From Thamnaconus septentrionalis (taxonomy: Eukaryota > Chordata > Actinopteri > Tetraodontiformes > Monacanthidae), in the NCBI GenBank assembly GCA_009823395.1, contig CM020502.1, forward strand, positions 16,223,944 to 16,287,943: a stretch of DNA of 64,000 bases, written 5' to 3'. A model generated the notes under the pieces. The model ran no database searches and was not told the origin of the DNA. It saw nothing but the letters and a program-made list of their open reading frames with translations. Of this stretch, positions 1 to 10,456 are shown one piece after another. A program made the translations under genes and the position numbers. The first letter of the stretch is position 1. Each line of letters starts with the position of its first letter.

Positions 1-2494
1 GTAGATATTCCATTCATTTTCAGGCTATTCAAATGTGAAGAAAGAAATGCGAAGCAGCGAGGCTTATAAGGACAAACGTGTACGCGAGAACGAAAAAGCA
101 AACTGTCATTTATAATTCTGTTCGTGTTTTACTCTGTTGCCCATTTTTGGGCTACGAGTTGAACATTCCGTGAATTTCATCACTCTGTAGATCAGCTCCC
201 ACGTTGCAGTCAGGAACGCCACTCCTGAATATTTTACTGAACTTCTTTGCGCAGTTGGCCTTCTCCAGCCGCGTTTAGAAAAGCCTGGGGAGGAAACCAA
301 GTTCCTGAGTGAACATACCCTAGAAATAGTGAGCAGAATCTCCCAAGACTTTGCCTTAAACCCGGTGATAAGAGTTTGTATGAACAAATGCAAATTTGAC
401 CAGATTTCTTTAAGCAATTTCTGTTGCTTCAAACTTCATGTGTTACTCTGGAAAAAAACAAAAAACGAAAAACAAAAAAAAAAAAACCACAATATTTGTC
501 CGTCGTATAATAGCACCAAAGTTGCTCTTGATTGCACTCTCGCTGTAACGAGAGGCAGTGAGTGGGCCTTTTAGTCACTTTGAGACCCAGCAAGCTCTAA
601 TGTCTGGTATGCTAACAGCCAGAGGGCTTCTGAGAGCAGATGAGAACCGCCCGGCTACAGCTTTAGGAAGTGGCCAAATGATACAGTTTCCTGTTTATGT
701 TGAGAAGAGATAAGCACTCAAACTTCAATATATGCTGATTTGCAGAGAATCTCTGATGGACTGCAGCAGAAACAGCTGTCGTCATGCAGCACAGCGACGT
801 GAGGACACAACAAGTCAATTGATCAAATGTGTTGAGTTTTATTGCCACAACACGACTTAAATCCTGCACTGTGAATTAAGCCAATCCATGACAAGTTTTC
901 TATTGGGATCACAGAAAAAAAAATCTCAAAATGAAGGTAATTGTCCAAACATTTCAGTGCAAGATGTGAACTTTTGAGTTGGGATGCTGTCCCTCTTTTT
1001 TTTCTCTCTCTCTTTCCACACATCAAATGCACCGTTGAAGGTTTGTTGCAAAAACAAGCTGCAACCTTACACGTGCTAATGCAAAAAGGGGAACATGTCT
1101 CAGAGCAGGAAACAGGTGTCTGTGGCAAATGGCACATAGCTTTTCATTTGCGTTGAAAATGTAACTCAATTTCTAAAAAAAAAAAAAAAAAAAAAAAAGT
1201 TTCACAATGTCTTGTTAAGTCATAAGTGATGTGATGTAAAAGTGATGAAGGTTAGATTTGGTTAAACTTTGAAAACATGCCAGACACGATGAATGGAGAT
1301 AGATAATATAGTTGTTGCAGTATTCATTATATTCAAAGATCTATTTTCTCTGAAAGTTGCTCCTCATTGCATGCAGTAAAAACAAACTATTCGGTCCTTG
1401 CTTGAGTTGATGACAAACTAGACTTTCTGGGTCAAATGTTTCCCACAACTGTTTTGTTGTTTCGGTGCACTTGAGCACAGCGAGCTTCCGACAAAGTACA
1501 TGTGGATGTTGCAAATGAATTACATTCATGGATTTATTGTGTGCCTCGTAGCATAACAATATGGCAAGTGATGCAGCAAAATCCAGATCTGGCCACCATG
1601 CTCACACACCCTTCTTAAGGCTGCAAGCTGTGCAGAGCTCATTTTAGTTTTGCTGTTACTCATTCAGACAATGCGCAAAACGTCTCAAAAAAGACCTGAA
1701 CTTGCTCTGACGTCACTTTGGATTCAGGTCTCGTGAGCGTGCGAGCTTGGACCGGTTCTCCTCTGCTCTAGTTTGTGTCCGAAACATCACCGAGCGCCAC
1801 AGTTTTTCAAAGTCCATTAAAAACAGCTCAAGGACAAAAAAGCTGCCTTGACTAAAATGATGTGGAGCAGTGGGGGTATTTCAGGTCTTCTCAATATGAC
1901 TTTACTGCGCAGCTAATTGGAATTTTAATGAGACTATTTTTATATTTTGCTCCGTAAATCCCAGAAGAAATGCTCCCCCGACGGCGGCAGCGGCGGAGAT
2001 GTGCAAGCGACGGCGCCACTCGCTGAGGGGATGAAGCGTGGGCTTTGTTTTAAAAGTGGAAAAACAAACATGCACAATTAGGGAAGAATTGCTGCGTTAT
2101 CGGAGCGTGTGCGTCGCTCGCAAACTGGCTCTCACTTGGCTCGCTAATGTGAGACAGCCTTTTTCAACCAGAATTTGGAATGCAGCCACTATTTCTTTTT
2201 TTTATCGCTAATCACCACTCTGCTGTGCCGTTGAGGTTTTTTACAAAGTGCAGGGTTAAGGTCTGAATCGTGGAACCTGCATTTGCCTCGTTTGGGGTGT
2301 CGGCTAAGGATCGGCGGCCTTTTCTACATTTATGTTATGTCGTCTCTCTTGCGGGTGGGAAAGTGTTGAAAAACGACCCATCAAGGCCCTCTGTGTTTCT
2401 GTTTTTTTTTTTTTTTTTCATCAGCTGCAGCGGCAGTATGTCCTCATCAAATCGCCCCCTTCTGACAGCCGGCGAGGGAATCACTGACATGCAA
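1..2494. other. Non-coding stretch downstream of cited4
   Basis: No frame with a recognisable domain. An A run lies at 1177-1198. The part at about 1880-2200 is unique-looking, with a CGGCGG-containing segment at 1980-2020 and TAATTGG / TAATGAG words, and could be a conserved element. That is a guess. Confidence 0.4.
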
Positions 2495-5167
2495 CAGCTC
2501 TTTAAATAAATATTTTATTTGAAAATAAATACATTTTCTTAAAATAGAATCAATAACATTACAAAAGCTTTTTGGGGTGGAGGAAGGAGAAGGGGAAGGG
2601 GGAGGGGGAGCGAAGGGGAGGTGGGGGCAGGGGTAGTTGTTACCCAAATGAATGATGTTGTAATTTCGGAACAAGGAGTACAATCTCACATGTTTATCTA
2701 CCATCTTAAGACAAGTTCCCACATTGGTGTTTTTTTTTTGTTTTTTTGCAACTGTACATTCTCGGGCCACTTTAGTGGGAGAGTGGTGAAGTTGGGCATC
2801 CCTCCTTGCGCGCTCCGTTTTTTTTAACATGCAGTCCACTTGGTCTTTAAAGCTTTGGGCCTCGGCCAACCAGCGGTGCACTCGTGCCGTTATCTACACA
2901 CGGCTTTGTTTGAAAAAAACAAAAAAACAAAACAGGAACCAAAACAAAAAAAGTTGGAATATAATCTTTTAGCCAACACAACATAATCAGCCACTGATTT
3001 CACAATTACATCTGACATTGTTTTTTTGGTTTTATTTTTTCTCAAATGTACCTTAAACGTGTCTAGATCAACTTCACCTCTAGTCTACAGTACAGAGATA
3101 CGATACACAAGAAGGCTGCGCGTATTGATACAGCGGTGATCAGAGGCCACCAAGTCTTGCTAAGGCCAAAAGTGTTTTCATCTGAACTGCGTGGAGGGCT
3201 GTGTGGGGGGAGGGGCTTCGCCTAGCTGTGGCGGGAACCCTCTGGGCACTTTTTTTTTCTCGCTTTTTAGTGACGGCCTTTCAACGCGTATTGTCCGACT
3301 CGAGAGCTCGGGAGATTCTCCCGGCGTGTTTGTGTTGGAAGCAGATTAACGCGACACCTTCGGCAACTCTACAAACTGCCCAGGCAGGAAGTAGTCCACC
3401 AACCTACAACCCCCGGCCTTTCACTCTGCACAGGGAGGCAGCGCGGCGAGCAAAACCCTTTAAAACGATTAAAAAAAAGAAAAAAAAAAGAAAAAAAAAA
3501 CGACAAAAAAAAACTAATTACCAACTGCAAGTGCCTCAGAATATGTCCGTTTTTTCTAATTACGGAGACGCGGGAGTGCGCGTGAGCCGACCTCAATTAA
3601 GACCAGCGTGTGAGAACGTGTAATTTCAATCTAATCGGTAGGGGGAGTTAAGCTCGTCTCGCGGAGGAGAAAAAGTCAACGTTGCACGTGCTTCGCCCCG
3701 CTTGGTACGCAAAACAAACAAGCACACATATAAAAAAAAAAAAAAATCGATGCCACAGGTAGCGGCGGCTTTGAGTAATGATTAAACTAAGTGCTGGCAT
3801 GGAGCGCCGCGTCCGCACGTGAGAATCACCCGTCGGCGCGCAGCCTTGAATCACATCCAGCACACCAGGAGACGGTGTTGTGTTGGGAGCAGGACACCGT
3901 TCGAAGCTTTATTTTCTCGTCTTTTTTTTTTTTCCGTTTGAACGCCTCACTGCACTGACCACTCTGTCTCTCTCTCTCACTCTCTCCCTCACGCACACAC
4001 ACACACACACGCACACTCAGACACAAAAAAACACAGATGCAAGTTATATATTTTTTTTTCTTTTTGTTGCTGCGGTCATTTTCGAACCGATGCCGTTTGA
4101 GGGATAAAGAAAAAAAAACCCAACTTCCCTTACACGTGCGACCGACACCTTTGTCCTCAGGGTGGCTGTTCTTTTAGAAGGCCGCATTTATCTCGCACAG
4201 ACAGGTTAACGCCTACCTAAGAAGAATCGCAATACCACCGAAACAGTTCACCACTATGAAGGGACCCCAGATTTCCCCAATTTCTATGCGACTACATAAG
4301 TTTTTCCAAGATTTTGGCCGATAAAACCCTTTTACGCACCTTTGCCCTCTACGCAATTACAAAGGGTTTTTCTTTCACATGAAAGATAAAGATTTGGTGT
4401 AGCACATTTCGCCCGACTCGAGACAAGATAGACCCCGTCACCCTTAAATGCTTCCCAACTTAAATCTCCTTAAATCTCCAATATTTTGTATAAACTCATT
4501 TTTTGAAGAGCCAGCCTTCAATATGCACACTAAAAGGACCTTTTTCTACATCCCTTCGCGCCCGTATAAACATCTTCCAGAGGACTACCTTTTTTTTTTT
4601 ATATATAAATGTGTAAAATATCTGCTACTATTTGAAGGTGTTATCAGCGAAAAAACACAGAAATACCAAAGATTTGAAAGGGGGCCCAGACGGATGGTCT
4701 TCTCGGGCTTCCCACCAATGGGCATTCCCACCCCCTCGTTGTGTTTTCCAGTCTTACAACTGTCCCAGAGCCTTGGCACTGCAGGCACATGTGCTGGGGT
4801 AGGGAGAGAGATGCCCAGATGGGTACAGACAGAGCCCGCTGCATCAGGACGCCTCAATTTTGGCCAAAGAAGATAGATCTCACTGGCATCTGCTCAAAGA
4901 CGAGGAAACCTCACTGCTTCTGTCGCGTTTTTATTTTCCCCCTCTCGGCACGACTCGGTATCGACTCGCGAGATAGGTCAGCGTGAAAGAGACACTGTCA
5001 GGGGAAAAAACATAGACACAGAAACAGCTTGAACAGAACAAGGGGAGATTGTCTTCTCTCGCTGTGCTACTGTGACCGTTCAGTCGTTCTTTGGGGTGGG
5101 GTCCGAACGAAACCAAACAACAGCGAAGACAAAAGGAAAAATAAAAGCATCCGACCAGCGCTTCGCT
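2495..5167 (-). other. Probable cited4 3'UTR and downstream flank
   Basis: No gene is visible. On the minus strand there are several AATAAA signals: at 4935-4930, near 3913-3908, near 3036-3031, and a cluster at 2519-2514 in a very AT-rich stretch followed by GT-containing sequence. The short choice gives a 3'UTR of about 240 bases and the long choice about 2.65 kb. The stretch also holds oligo-T and oligo-A runs, a CT then CA microsatellite at 3964-4016, and a purine-rich G tract at 2574-2634. Only transcript data can say where the mRNA ends. Confidence 0.4.
2514..2519 (-). other. Candidate distal polyadenylation signal AATAAA for cited4
   Basis: TTTATT on the plus strand reads AATAAA on the gene strand. 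It lies within a 40-base AT-rich block. A plus-strand AATAAA also occurs at 2505-2510, so the block could serve either direction. The sequence after it on the gene strand (GCTGTTGCATGTCAGTG) is moderately GT-rich, as expected downstream of a cleavage site. Confidence 0.35.
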
Positions 5168-5543
5168 TCAACAGCTCACTGTGCTCGGCTGCTGTTTGCA
5201 CACAAAGTCCGAGATGAAGTCAAACTCGTTTTGTCCCAGGAAGAGTTCGGGCAGCTCCTGAACGCGATCCAAGCCAAACTCCAGCACCAGGGCTGTCAGG
5301 ACCTCCTCGTCGATCAGATCCATGTCCGTGCCGTTCATGCCGAGAGAAGGGCCGCCCATGTGCTGCATGCCCGACAGCTGGTTGGGACCCACTCGGTACT
5401 GGGCGCCGTTGGGCAAGTGGTGGCCGTTGGCGGAGCCCAGTGGGTGTCCGTGATACTGAGTGTTGAGTTTTTGCAGGTGCATGCTGGCCATGAGCTGCTG
5501 GGACGTGAGGTTGCCGGGGTGGTACTGCTGGGGGTGTCCGCCC

Positions 5544-5608
<65 letters not shown>

Positions 5609-5911
5609 CTGGGGGTGCATGTGGTGGTGCTGCTGCGGACCCTGTCCGCCGTACATCATGTTGCCCGACATCATCTGGTGGTGGTGGTTGCTCATGGGAG
5701 CGCCGTTGACCATGCCGACCATCCCGCCGGGGCCCACCATGCCCTGTCGCTGTCTCATGGCGGCCTCCATGTTGTTCTGGGGATTGCGGCCATAGTGCAT
5801 CATCTGGCCGTTGGGCATGGCGCGCAGGCCCGCCTGGTTGCCATGCTGGGGGGGTCCATTCATGCCCATCCGAAAGCCGTGGGACATGGGCATCATCATG
5901 TGTTCAGCCAT
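5168..5911 (-). CDS. cited4: CITED-family CBP/p300-interacting transactivator, CITED4 (CITED3/4) type
   Basis: This is a 247-residue protein from one uninterrupted coding exon. CITED proteins do not bind DNA. They bind the TAZ1 (CH1) domain of CBP/p300 in the nucleus, compete with HIF-1alpha there, and act as co-activators for factors such as TFAP2. Seen here: an N-terminus [11 protein letters not shown] typical of the family; a Met/Gln/His-rich middle; 23 consecutive Gln at residues 101-123; a conserved block around [10 protein letters not shown] (146-155); and an acidic C-terminal region at about 196-240 with IDEEVL and [14 protein letters not shown]. The LPEL motif is residues 220-223, and the protein ends in VSC. 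The phrase LPELFLGQ and the segment [14 protein letters not shown] fit CITED4/CITED3 better than CITED2, which has LPELWLGQ. The start is the first ATG after a splice acceptor, with G at -3 and G at +4. Human CITED2 and CITED4 are about 270 and 184 residues. The a or b fish paralogue cannot be decided here. Confidence 0.93.
5543..5611 (-). repeat. CAG/CAA repeat coding for 23 glutamines in cited4
   Basis: The tract is 69 bases of CAG mixed with CAA codons (CTG and TTG on the plus strand), coding residues 101-123. The CAA interruptions break up the pure CAG runs. The plus strand is open through the tract as poly-Leu and poly-Cys, which creates long spurious antisense reading frames. Length is likely to vary between individuals. 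Confidence 0.95.
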
Positions 5912-5930
5912 GGCTGATCAACCGACCTGG
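5912..5930 (-). other. Splice acceptor and short 5'UTR part of the cited4 coding exon
   Basis: Reading the minus strand, a pyrimidine-rich stretch ends in tttccag just before 15 bases of 5'UTR and the ATG. The AG is at 5928-5927 and the exon starts at 5926. A non-coding first exon followed by a coding exon that begins close to the ATG is the usual CITED layout. The matching donor is not certain. The best-scoring motif is GTGAGT on the minus strand at 9508-9503, and a weaker GTAGGT/GTGACA lies near 8897. Confidence 0.6.
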
Positions 5931-6067
5931 AAACACAAGACACAGCGCACGAGGATGAGCACAATCCATAGTCGTCACAGCTTGAATTGCTTGAGGTCGA
6001 ACAATGTAAGAAGCAGCCCTCTAACCTTAGTTCAACTTAGACAGGTTAACTGTGGCATTTACACTCT

Positions 6068-6920
6068 GCCACTTTATTAGGTACACCTTACTAGCACTGA
6101 ATACCCAACAAAGTGGCCAGTGACATGGCCATATTCAGAGTTGGACATCGAGCGTCAATTGGAAGCGGGACAAATGTACCGATTCTCCCAGAATTGTTCA
6201 AATTCTTGAATTCCGATGCCTAATCCGCCAACCAGAAGAATAAGCCGTCAGAAGAGAATTGCGTGCGTAGCAATTGAAAGTGTGCAGCAACGTTCAAACG
6301 TGTGGTTTTATTTGACCAAAGCAAATTTATCGCGCAGAGGATGGCGCACGGCCAATATGATAAAGCACTTTCGGGAAAGACCTCTGGTTAGTTACGAGCT
6401 AACACAAAACATGTCCACTTTTTAGACACTGCCTCTTAAAAGAATCGGAATCGAGAATCGTTAGAAATCAAAATTTAAATGAGGAATCGGACTTGGTTTT
6501 CGGAATCGTTTGAAATAAAACAATGCCAAACCATAGCCATATTTTTATACATTTCATTGACTGTGGTTGAAACCACAGGCTACTTCCTCAAGTCTCCAAA
6601 CCGGTCTGCCCTTTCTCCTCTGATCTCTGACATTTTCATTCACACAATTGGCACTGGCTGGATGTCTCTTTCTCTTTTTGACACAATTCTCTTAGGAATC
6701 TAGAGATGGTTAGTGTGTGAAAATCCCAGTAGATCTGGGGTTTGTGAAAATACTCAGACCAGTCTGCCACCTTCTGGCACTGACAAACCATGTCTGATGC
6801 TCACTTTGAACTCTAGCAAGTCGTCAAATTCCAAAGTGTCCCGAGTTGCTGCCGAGTGATTGGCTGGTTTGCGATTCGCCTTAACAACCAACTGAGCCTT
6901 TTGCCGATCCAAGTGGCCAA
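6068..6920 (-). mobile_element. Degenerate Tc1/mariner transposon copy with another insertion inside
   Basis: The left end reads CCACTTTATTAGGTACACC, a terminal sequence of a widespread teleost Tc1-like family. The right half (about 6550-6900) follows the same family in its transposase N-terminal region on the minus strand. Recognisable phrases include CTAGAGATGGTTAGTGTGTG, AAAATCCCAGTAGATC and AAAATACTCAGACCAGTCTG. A decayed right end with AAGTGGCCAAAG is near 6915. The reading frame is broken many times, and about 400 bases in the middle (6130-6540) do not match the family. The copy is dead. Confidence 0.75.
6428..6535. mobile_element. Fragment of an AATCGGAATCG-type hAT-like miniature element
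   Basis: Repeated phrases AATCGGAATCGAGAATCG, GGAATCGGACTTGG and CGGAATCGTTTGAAAT resemble the ends of a teleost miniature element built from AATCG words. It lies within the Tc1 remnant, so it probably inserted there later. Family assignment is from memory and tentative. Confidence 0.4.
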
Positions 6921-8121
6921 AGAATTCAGGAGTGCATTGTAACTTCAGATCCTTCCAGAGGTTTTTTGAGACTTTCACTGAAATAACATCTAAAGGTAGA
7001 GCTGTCATTGACTATTTCCATTCAAATTATTTCAACGTGTCTTTCCAAGACAACAAAGCAGCAATACAAAACAACAGTCCGGAAGCCATTGTTACGCATA
7101 TTCCAAAGTACACCACGTTTGGACAAGACAGAGGAGACTGTCTGTTCGGAATAATTATCTGCCCCGTGTTCCTGGGAACACGCATTTACAGACAAACACA
7201 GTAGCTACGAAGTATTAGCATACCGCACAAGGTGTGAGCAAACAGAATAATAATAATAATACTCAAATTGCTCTTTTGAGCATTTACTGACAAAACAAGC
7301 CTTTTCTGTTATCATTGAACAGTTTGCTTTTAACAGTTGTTGCACATGCCACACAAGGAGCAACCTGCGAGCCACAACCACATGAAGGTCATCCGGTTTG
7401 TTTAAAGCTACATTCAATTCCCAACACCACAGCAGCCGTCTTTGTAGGAGGCATTTTAACAGGCTAATGACAGAAATACTATCACGCTGCATAAGAAGCC
7501 CAAGCACAATTCACTCTTCACACACACTCAGAGGGAAATTGTCATTCTCGACTGTTTCAAGCGCTTGCGATTTCCATAGAAAAAAAAGATTACTCCTCTT
7601 ACAAAATACTGTGATAAATTGTGCACAAAAAAAAAGTGTGTGCTATCGTGGGAAAAAAAAGAGGCACAGCTTCTGTGAAACTAGCGCCCGTCGTCCCCGC
7701 GGTTTCTCTTTCTTTGTGGCAGTCAGTCACAGCGGAAGAGTACCCTTGATGTGAAAGCTCCAGAATTACACCGTCGCTGAATTAACGCTGGGATGTCACA
7801 CTGACAACGGAGGGGGCAGCAATACCCTTGCAGCCAAAAGGACGCAGAGGAATGCTTGACCAGACCACACACACACATCTCTTCTCTCCTCAACACCAAC
7901 CCTATTACCCCCCCCCCCCCCCTGTCCCCCCCACCACCACCACAGAGCGCACACCGCCTGTCTTCACACACTCATTACACAAAGATCCTCAATTAAGATT
8001 ACCTCCAGATGACAAACAGATCCTGTCGGCGGCTGCAACTGTAATTTTCTGTCAGTGAGATTGGCTCATTAAAATTGATGACTTTATTTAAGCAGCCGGC
8101 CAAATGTGTTGATCATTTGAG

Positions 8122-8123
<2 letters not shown>

Positions 8124-8159
<36 letters not shown>
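8124..8159. repeat. CA microsatellite
   Basis: An uninterrupted (CA)18 run within the putative cited4 intron. Confidence 0.95.
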
Positions 8160-8161
<2 letters not shown>

Positions 8162-8348
8162 GTAATGAATTCCTTAAAAAAAAGCCATTTAAGGCCTTTA
8201 AATCCACCTCCTCCCCATCCTAGGAAAAAAAAAACAAAAGACTAGAGTGGTGCTTCGAGCTGCTTGAGGCAATTCAACCTTTTCTCAGCGCTGATGGAAC
8301 AAGACACTTTTTCCTCAATGGCACAAATCCTGAACCATTCTTTCCCCC

Positions 8349-8351
<3 letters not shown>

Positions 8352-8385
<34 letters not shown>
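8352..8385. repeat. CT microsatellite
   Basis: An uninterrupted (CT)17 run at the edge of the CpG-rich block. GAGA-type tracts are common near promoters, but no function is shown. Confidence 0.95.
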
Positions 8386-8390
<5 letters not shown>

Positions 8391-9158
8391 CACAATTGCG
8401 CCCTATCTGTGTGGAAGATTCTTGGGAGAGATCCGGATTAGCGGCAGAGAGCAGAGCGCTCACTTTGTAAATAGTCCGAGGGAGGATATTAACTGCTGGA
8501 ACAGTTACACAAGCACGGGACCCGTTTCGTTTCGCGGGGGGTTGGAAGGAGGGGAGAGCCGGGCGTAAGAAACGCACGTAACCGGCGGCCGGTTCCAGCC
8601 CCATTCAATTGTAATACACGACAAAAAAAAAAAAAAACAGCGCTGCAAGTGCACAAAGTGACGCGCATGGTGGGGAAACGGGGGAGCGATTCTGGCGCAT
8701 CACCCCCCACCACCACCACCACCCCACTGCTGCCAACCTGTTTCAATTCCGCGGAGACCGCTGTTAAATAGTCCGCGTTATAGCGCAGGGAAAAGGGGGC
8801 TAAACCTCGGAGCGCTACCCGTATTTCCCTTTGTATTTATTGGTGATTTTTTTTTTTTTTTTTTTTTGAAAGGGGCAGAAAAGAAGATGTCACCTACCCG
8901 TTTGCGCGAAACGTGGAGACGAGAACGATTTAATAATGATGATGATGATGATAATGATAATAATAAAAAGCAAGCAAACAAAATAAATCCCTCGCGTGGA
9001 AGTTGGATCCGGGCGCCGCGGCGGTGTGGTTCGTCCAGCTGATCGCTCCGGCTTTAACGCGCACCACAAGAACCCTGCGGCGGATCGAAACTCTTGCGGG
9101 CGACTCGGCAAGTCGGAGGGAGTTTGTTTTCTGGGTCAACTCGGGGATTATGTGCATC

Positions 9159-9165
9159 TATAAAG
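9159..9165 (+). promoter_or_regulatory. TATA-box-like TATAAAG in CpG-rich DNA
   Basis: TATAAAG sits in the CpG-rich block and is followed by a GAGC/GA microsatellite at 9169-9208. It faces away from cited4, so if it works it would drive a divergent transcript. No coding region follows it. Confidence 0.2.
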
Positions 9166-9168
9166 CAC

Positions 9169-9208
9169 CGAGCGAGCGAGCGAGCGAGAGAGAGAGAGAG
9201 AGAGAGGG
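9169..9208. repeat. GAGC/GA microsatellite
   Basis: Several GAGC units pass into a pure GA run just downstream of the plus-strand TATAAAG. Confidence 0.9.
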
Positions 9209-9632
9209 GACGGAGGAGGAGAGGTAGGGGGGGAGGAGGAGCCAGCGTCCTCTCCGTCTCCTTTGTTGCCATTGGTCCTCCCCCCCACTCCCCCCCTCCT
9301 TTAATCACTGTGCAAAGAAACACTCGCTAACTACCTCCGCTGATCCACAGGAGCGCCAGAGCGCAGATCGGCACCAGGCAGCGAGAAGAAGCAGCGGCCG
9401 AGCGCCCCGGGGAACATTGTTCCACCGCCTCCTCGCCTTCGTTTACCCTCTCAACGCTGTAATCCCGAATGATCCTCGCTTGTTCTGCCCAAAGATGGGT
9501 GGACTCACCGGAACCACCCATCTTTTTTTTTTTTTACATGCCTGTCACAGGAATCACTGAAACGTGTAAATTTGGCATCAAAAAGCAACTAAACCTGCTG
9601 CCGCGGGTCTGATCTGCCACTACTAGAGCAGG

Positions 9633-10003
9633 CAGGGGCAAACTACGGCCCAGGGGCCATATGCGGGCCGTTGAGGTTTTTAATCCGGCCCGCCCAATTT
9701 GAAGAAATTATATTAATAGTAAGTAAATCATAAAATATTTTTTTCAGTGTTTTAAGAGTAGCTTCAATTAATAGCTACATACCGTGGAGCTTCATAGACA
9801 CTGATTTTGTTGTAACTTTGCTTTTGTTCATTTTCAATAGACAAGAAAGCACATGTTTTCTACATACTGTAGCTCATGAGAGTTTTTTCCTCCTATGAGG
9901 TGGCTCACCAAAACACTTCATTCATCTGTTGCTGCTCCAGCCCCCTCTGTCAAATTTTAGAACCAATTGTGGCCTCACCAGTCAAAAAGTTTGCCCACCC
10001 CTG
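9633..10003. mobile_element. hAT-type non-autonomous element, CAGGGGCAAAC family, copy 1
   Basis: The left end is CAGGGGCAAAC and the right end GTTTGCCCACCCCTG, its inverted counterpart. The subterminal sequence is full of GGCC/GGCCC words. The flanks carry ctagagca and ctagagtt, an imperfect 8-bp target duplication as expected for hAT elements. There is no transposase frame; the internal part is AT-rich filler. A second copy in the opposite orientation lies at 57152-57514. Confidence 0.8.
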
Positions 10004-10042
10004 CACTAGAGTTTTTAAGGTACACAAGATTTGTGTAAGATA

Positions 10043-10456
10043 CAGGGGTGTTAACAAACTTAAACCTCATATTGCACACATGCAAAATCGAATTTCAATT
10101 AAAAAAAAAAAAAAAAAACCTCATCAAAATAAATAAAATGTAAATAAAAATCGTATGCCTCTTTTTATTAGAAGCCTTCTGATTTAAATTTAAATTTATT
10201 TATTTAAACATTAATTGATTTAAACATTAATCTTTTTCCAAGGGCTGATAATAAATTTGAAAATAAAATAAATACAATAAACCAGTGAAATATTAATGAT
10301 ATCCTTCAATGAACGTCCTGTCCTGATTGATGCAGCAAAATACCAGCACAGTATTCTGGGATTTGTTGTATTCATCGTACATGTGTTGGGTAATACCGTG
10401 ATTTTGTATTGCCTTGCGGCCCAAATTTAGCCCGCAGGCCAGAGTTTGACACCTAT
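10043..10456. mobile_element. hAT-type element, GTCAAACTC family, copy 1 (reverse orientation)
   Basis: It starts with CAGGGGTGTTAACAAACT and ends with GAGTTTGACACCTATG. Near the right end, GCGGCCCAAATTTAGCCCGC gives the subterminal GC-rich motif. It shares internal phrases with the copies at 26919-27319 and 30666-31090, for example the sequence around GTCCTGTCCTGATTG and TTATTAATGATATCCTTC-like stretches. It lies only 40 bases from another hAT-type element. Confidence 0.75.

Larger units (their letters stand above)
5931..8389. other. Putative 5'UTR intron of cited4, non-coding
   Basis: No exon is recognised. The interval holds the degenerate Tc1 copy at 6068-6920, an ATT run near 7250, a long C run at 7909-7922 followed by CCACCA repeats, a CA microsatellite at 8124-8159 and a CT microsatellite at 8352-8385. 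The unique sequence at about 7980-8110 could hold regulatory elements, but nothing specific is visible. Confidence 0.4.
8390..9520. promoter_or_regulatory. CpG-rich block, candidate cited4 promoter and first exon
   Basis: This is the most CpG-dense stretch near the gene, and AT-rich repeat DNA begins just beyond it. It contains an inverted CCAAT box (ATTGG at 9271-9275) next to a SOX-like CTTTGTT (9261-9267), which read as CCAAT and AACAAAG on the gene strand. It also contains a plus-strand TATAAAG at 9159-9165 and GC-rich runs. A GTGAGT donor on the minus strand at 9508-9503 and a weaker donor near 8897 could end a first exon. Being upstream of cited4 fits promoter use, with an intron of 3 to 3.6 kb. 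The plus-strand TATA box could instead serve a divergent transcript. Confidence 0.38.

Noticed and set aside
5168..5911. Calling the gene cited2
   Set aside because: CITED2 has LPELWLGQ and a Gly/Ser-rich linker before the C-terminal region. This protein has LPELFLGQ, no such linker, and an N-terminus of the CITED3/4 type.
5072..5917. 281-codon plus-strand frame with a long poly-Leu run
   Set aside because: It is the antisense shadow of cited4; the CTG tract is open in all frames.
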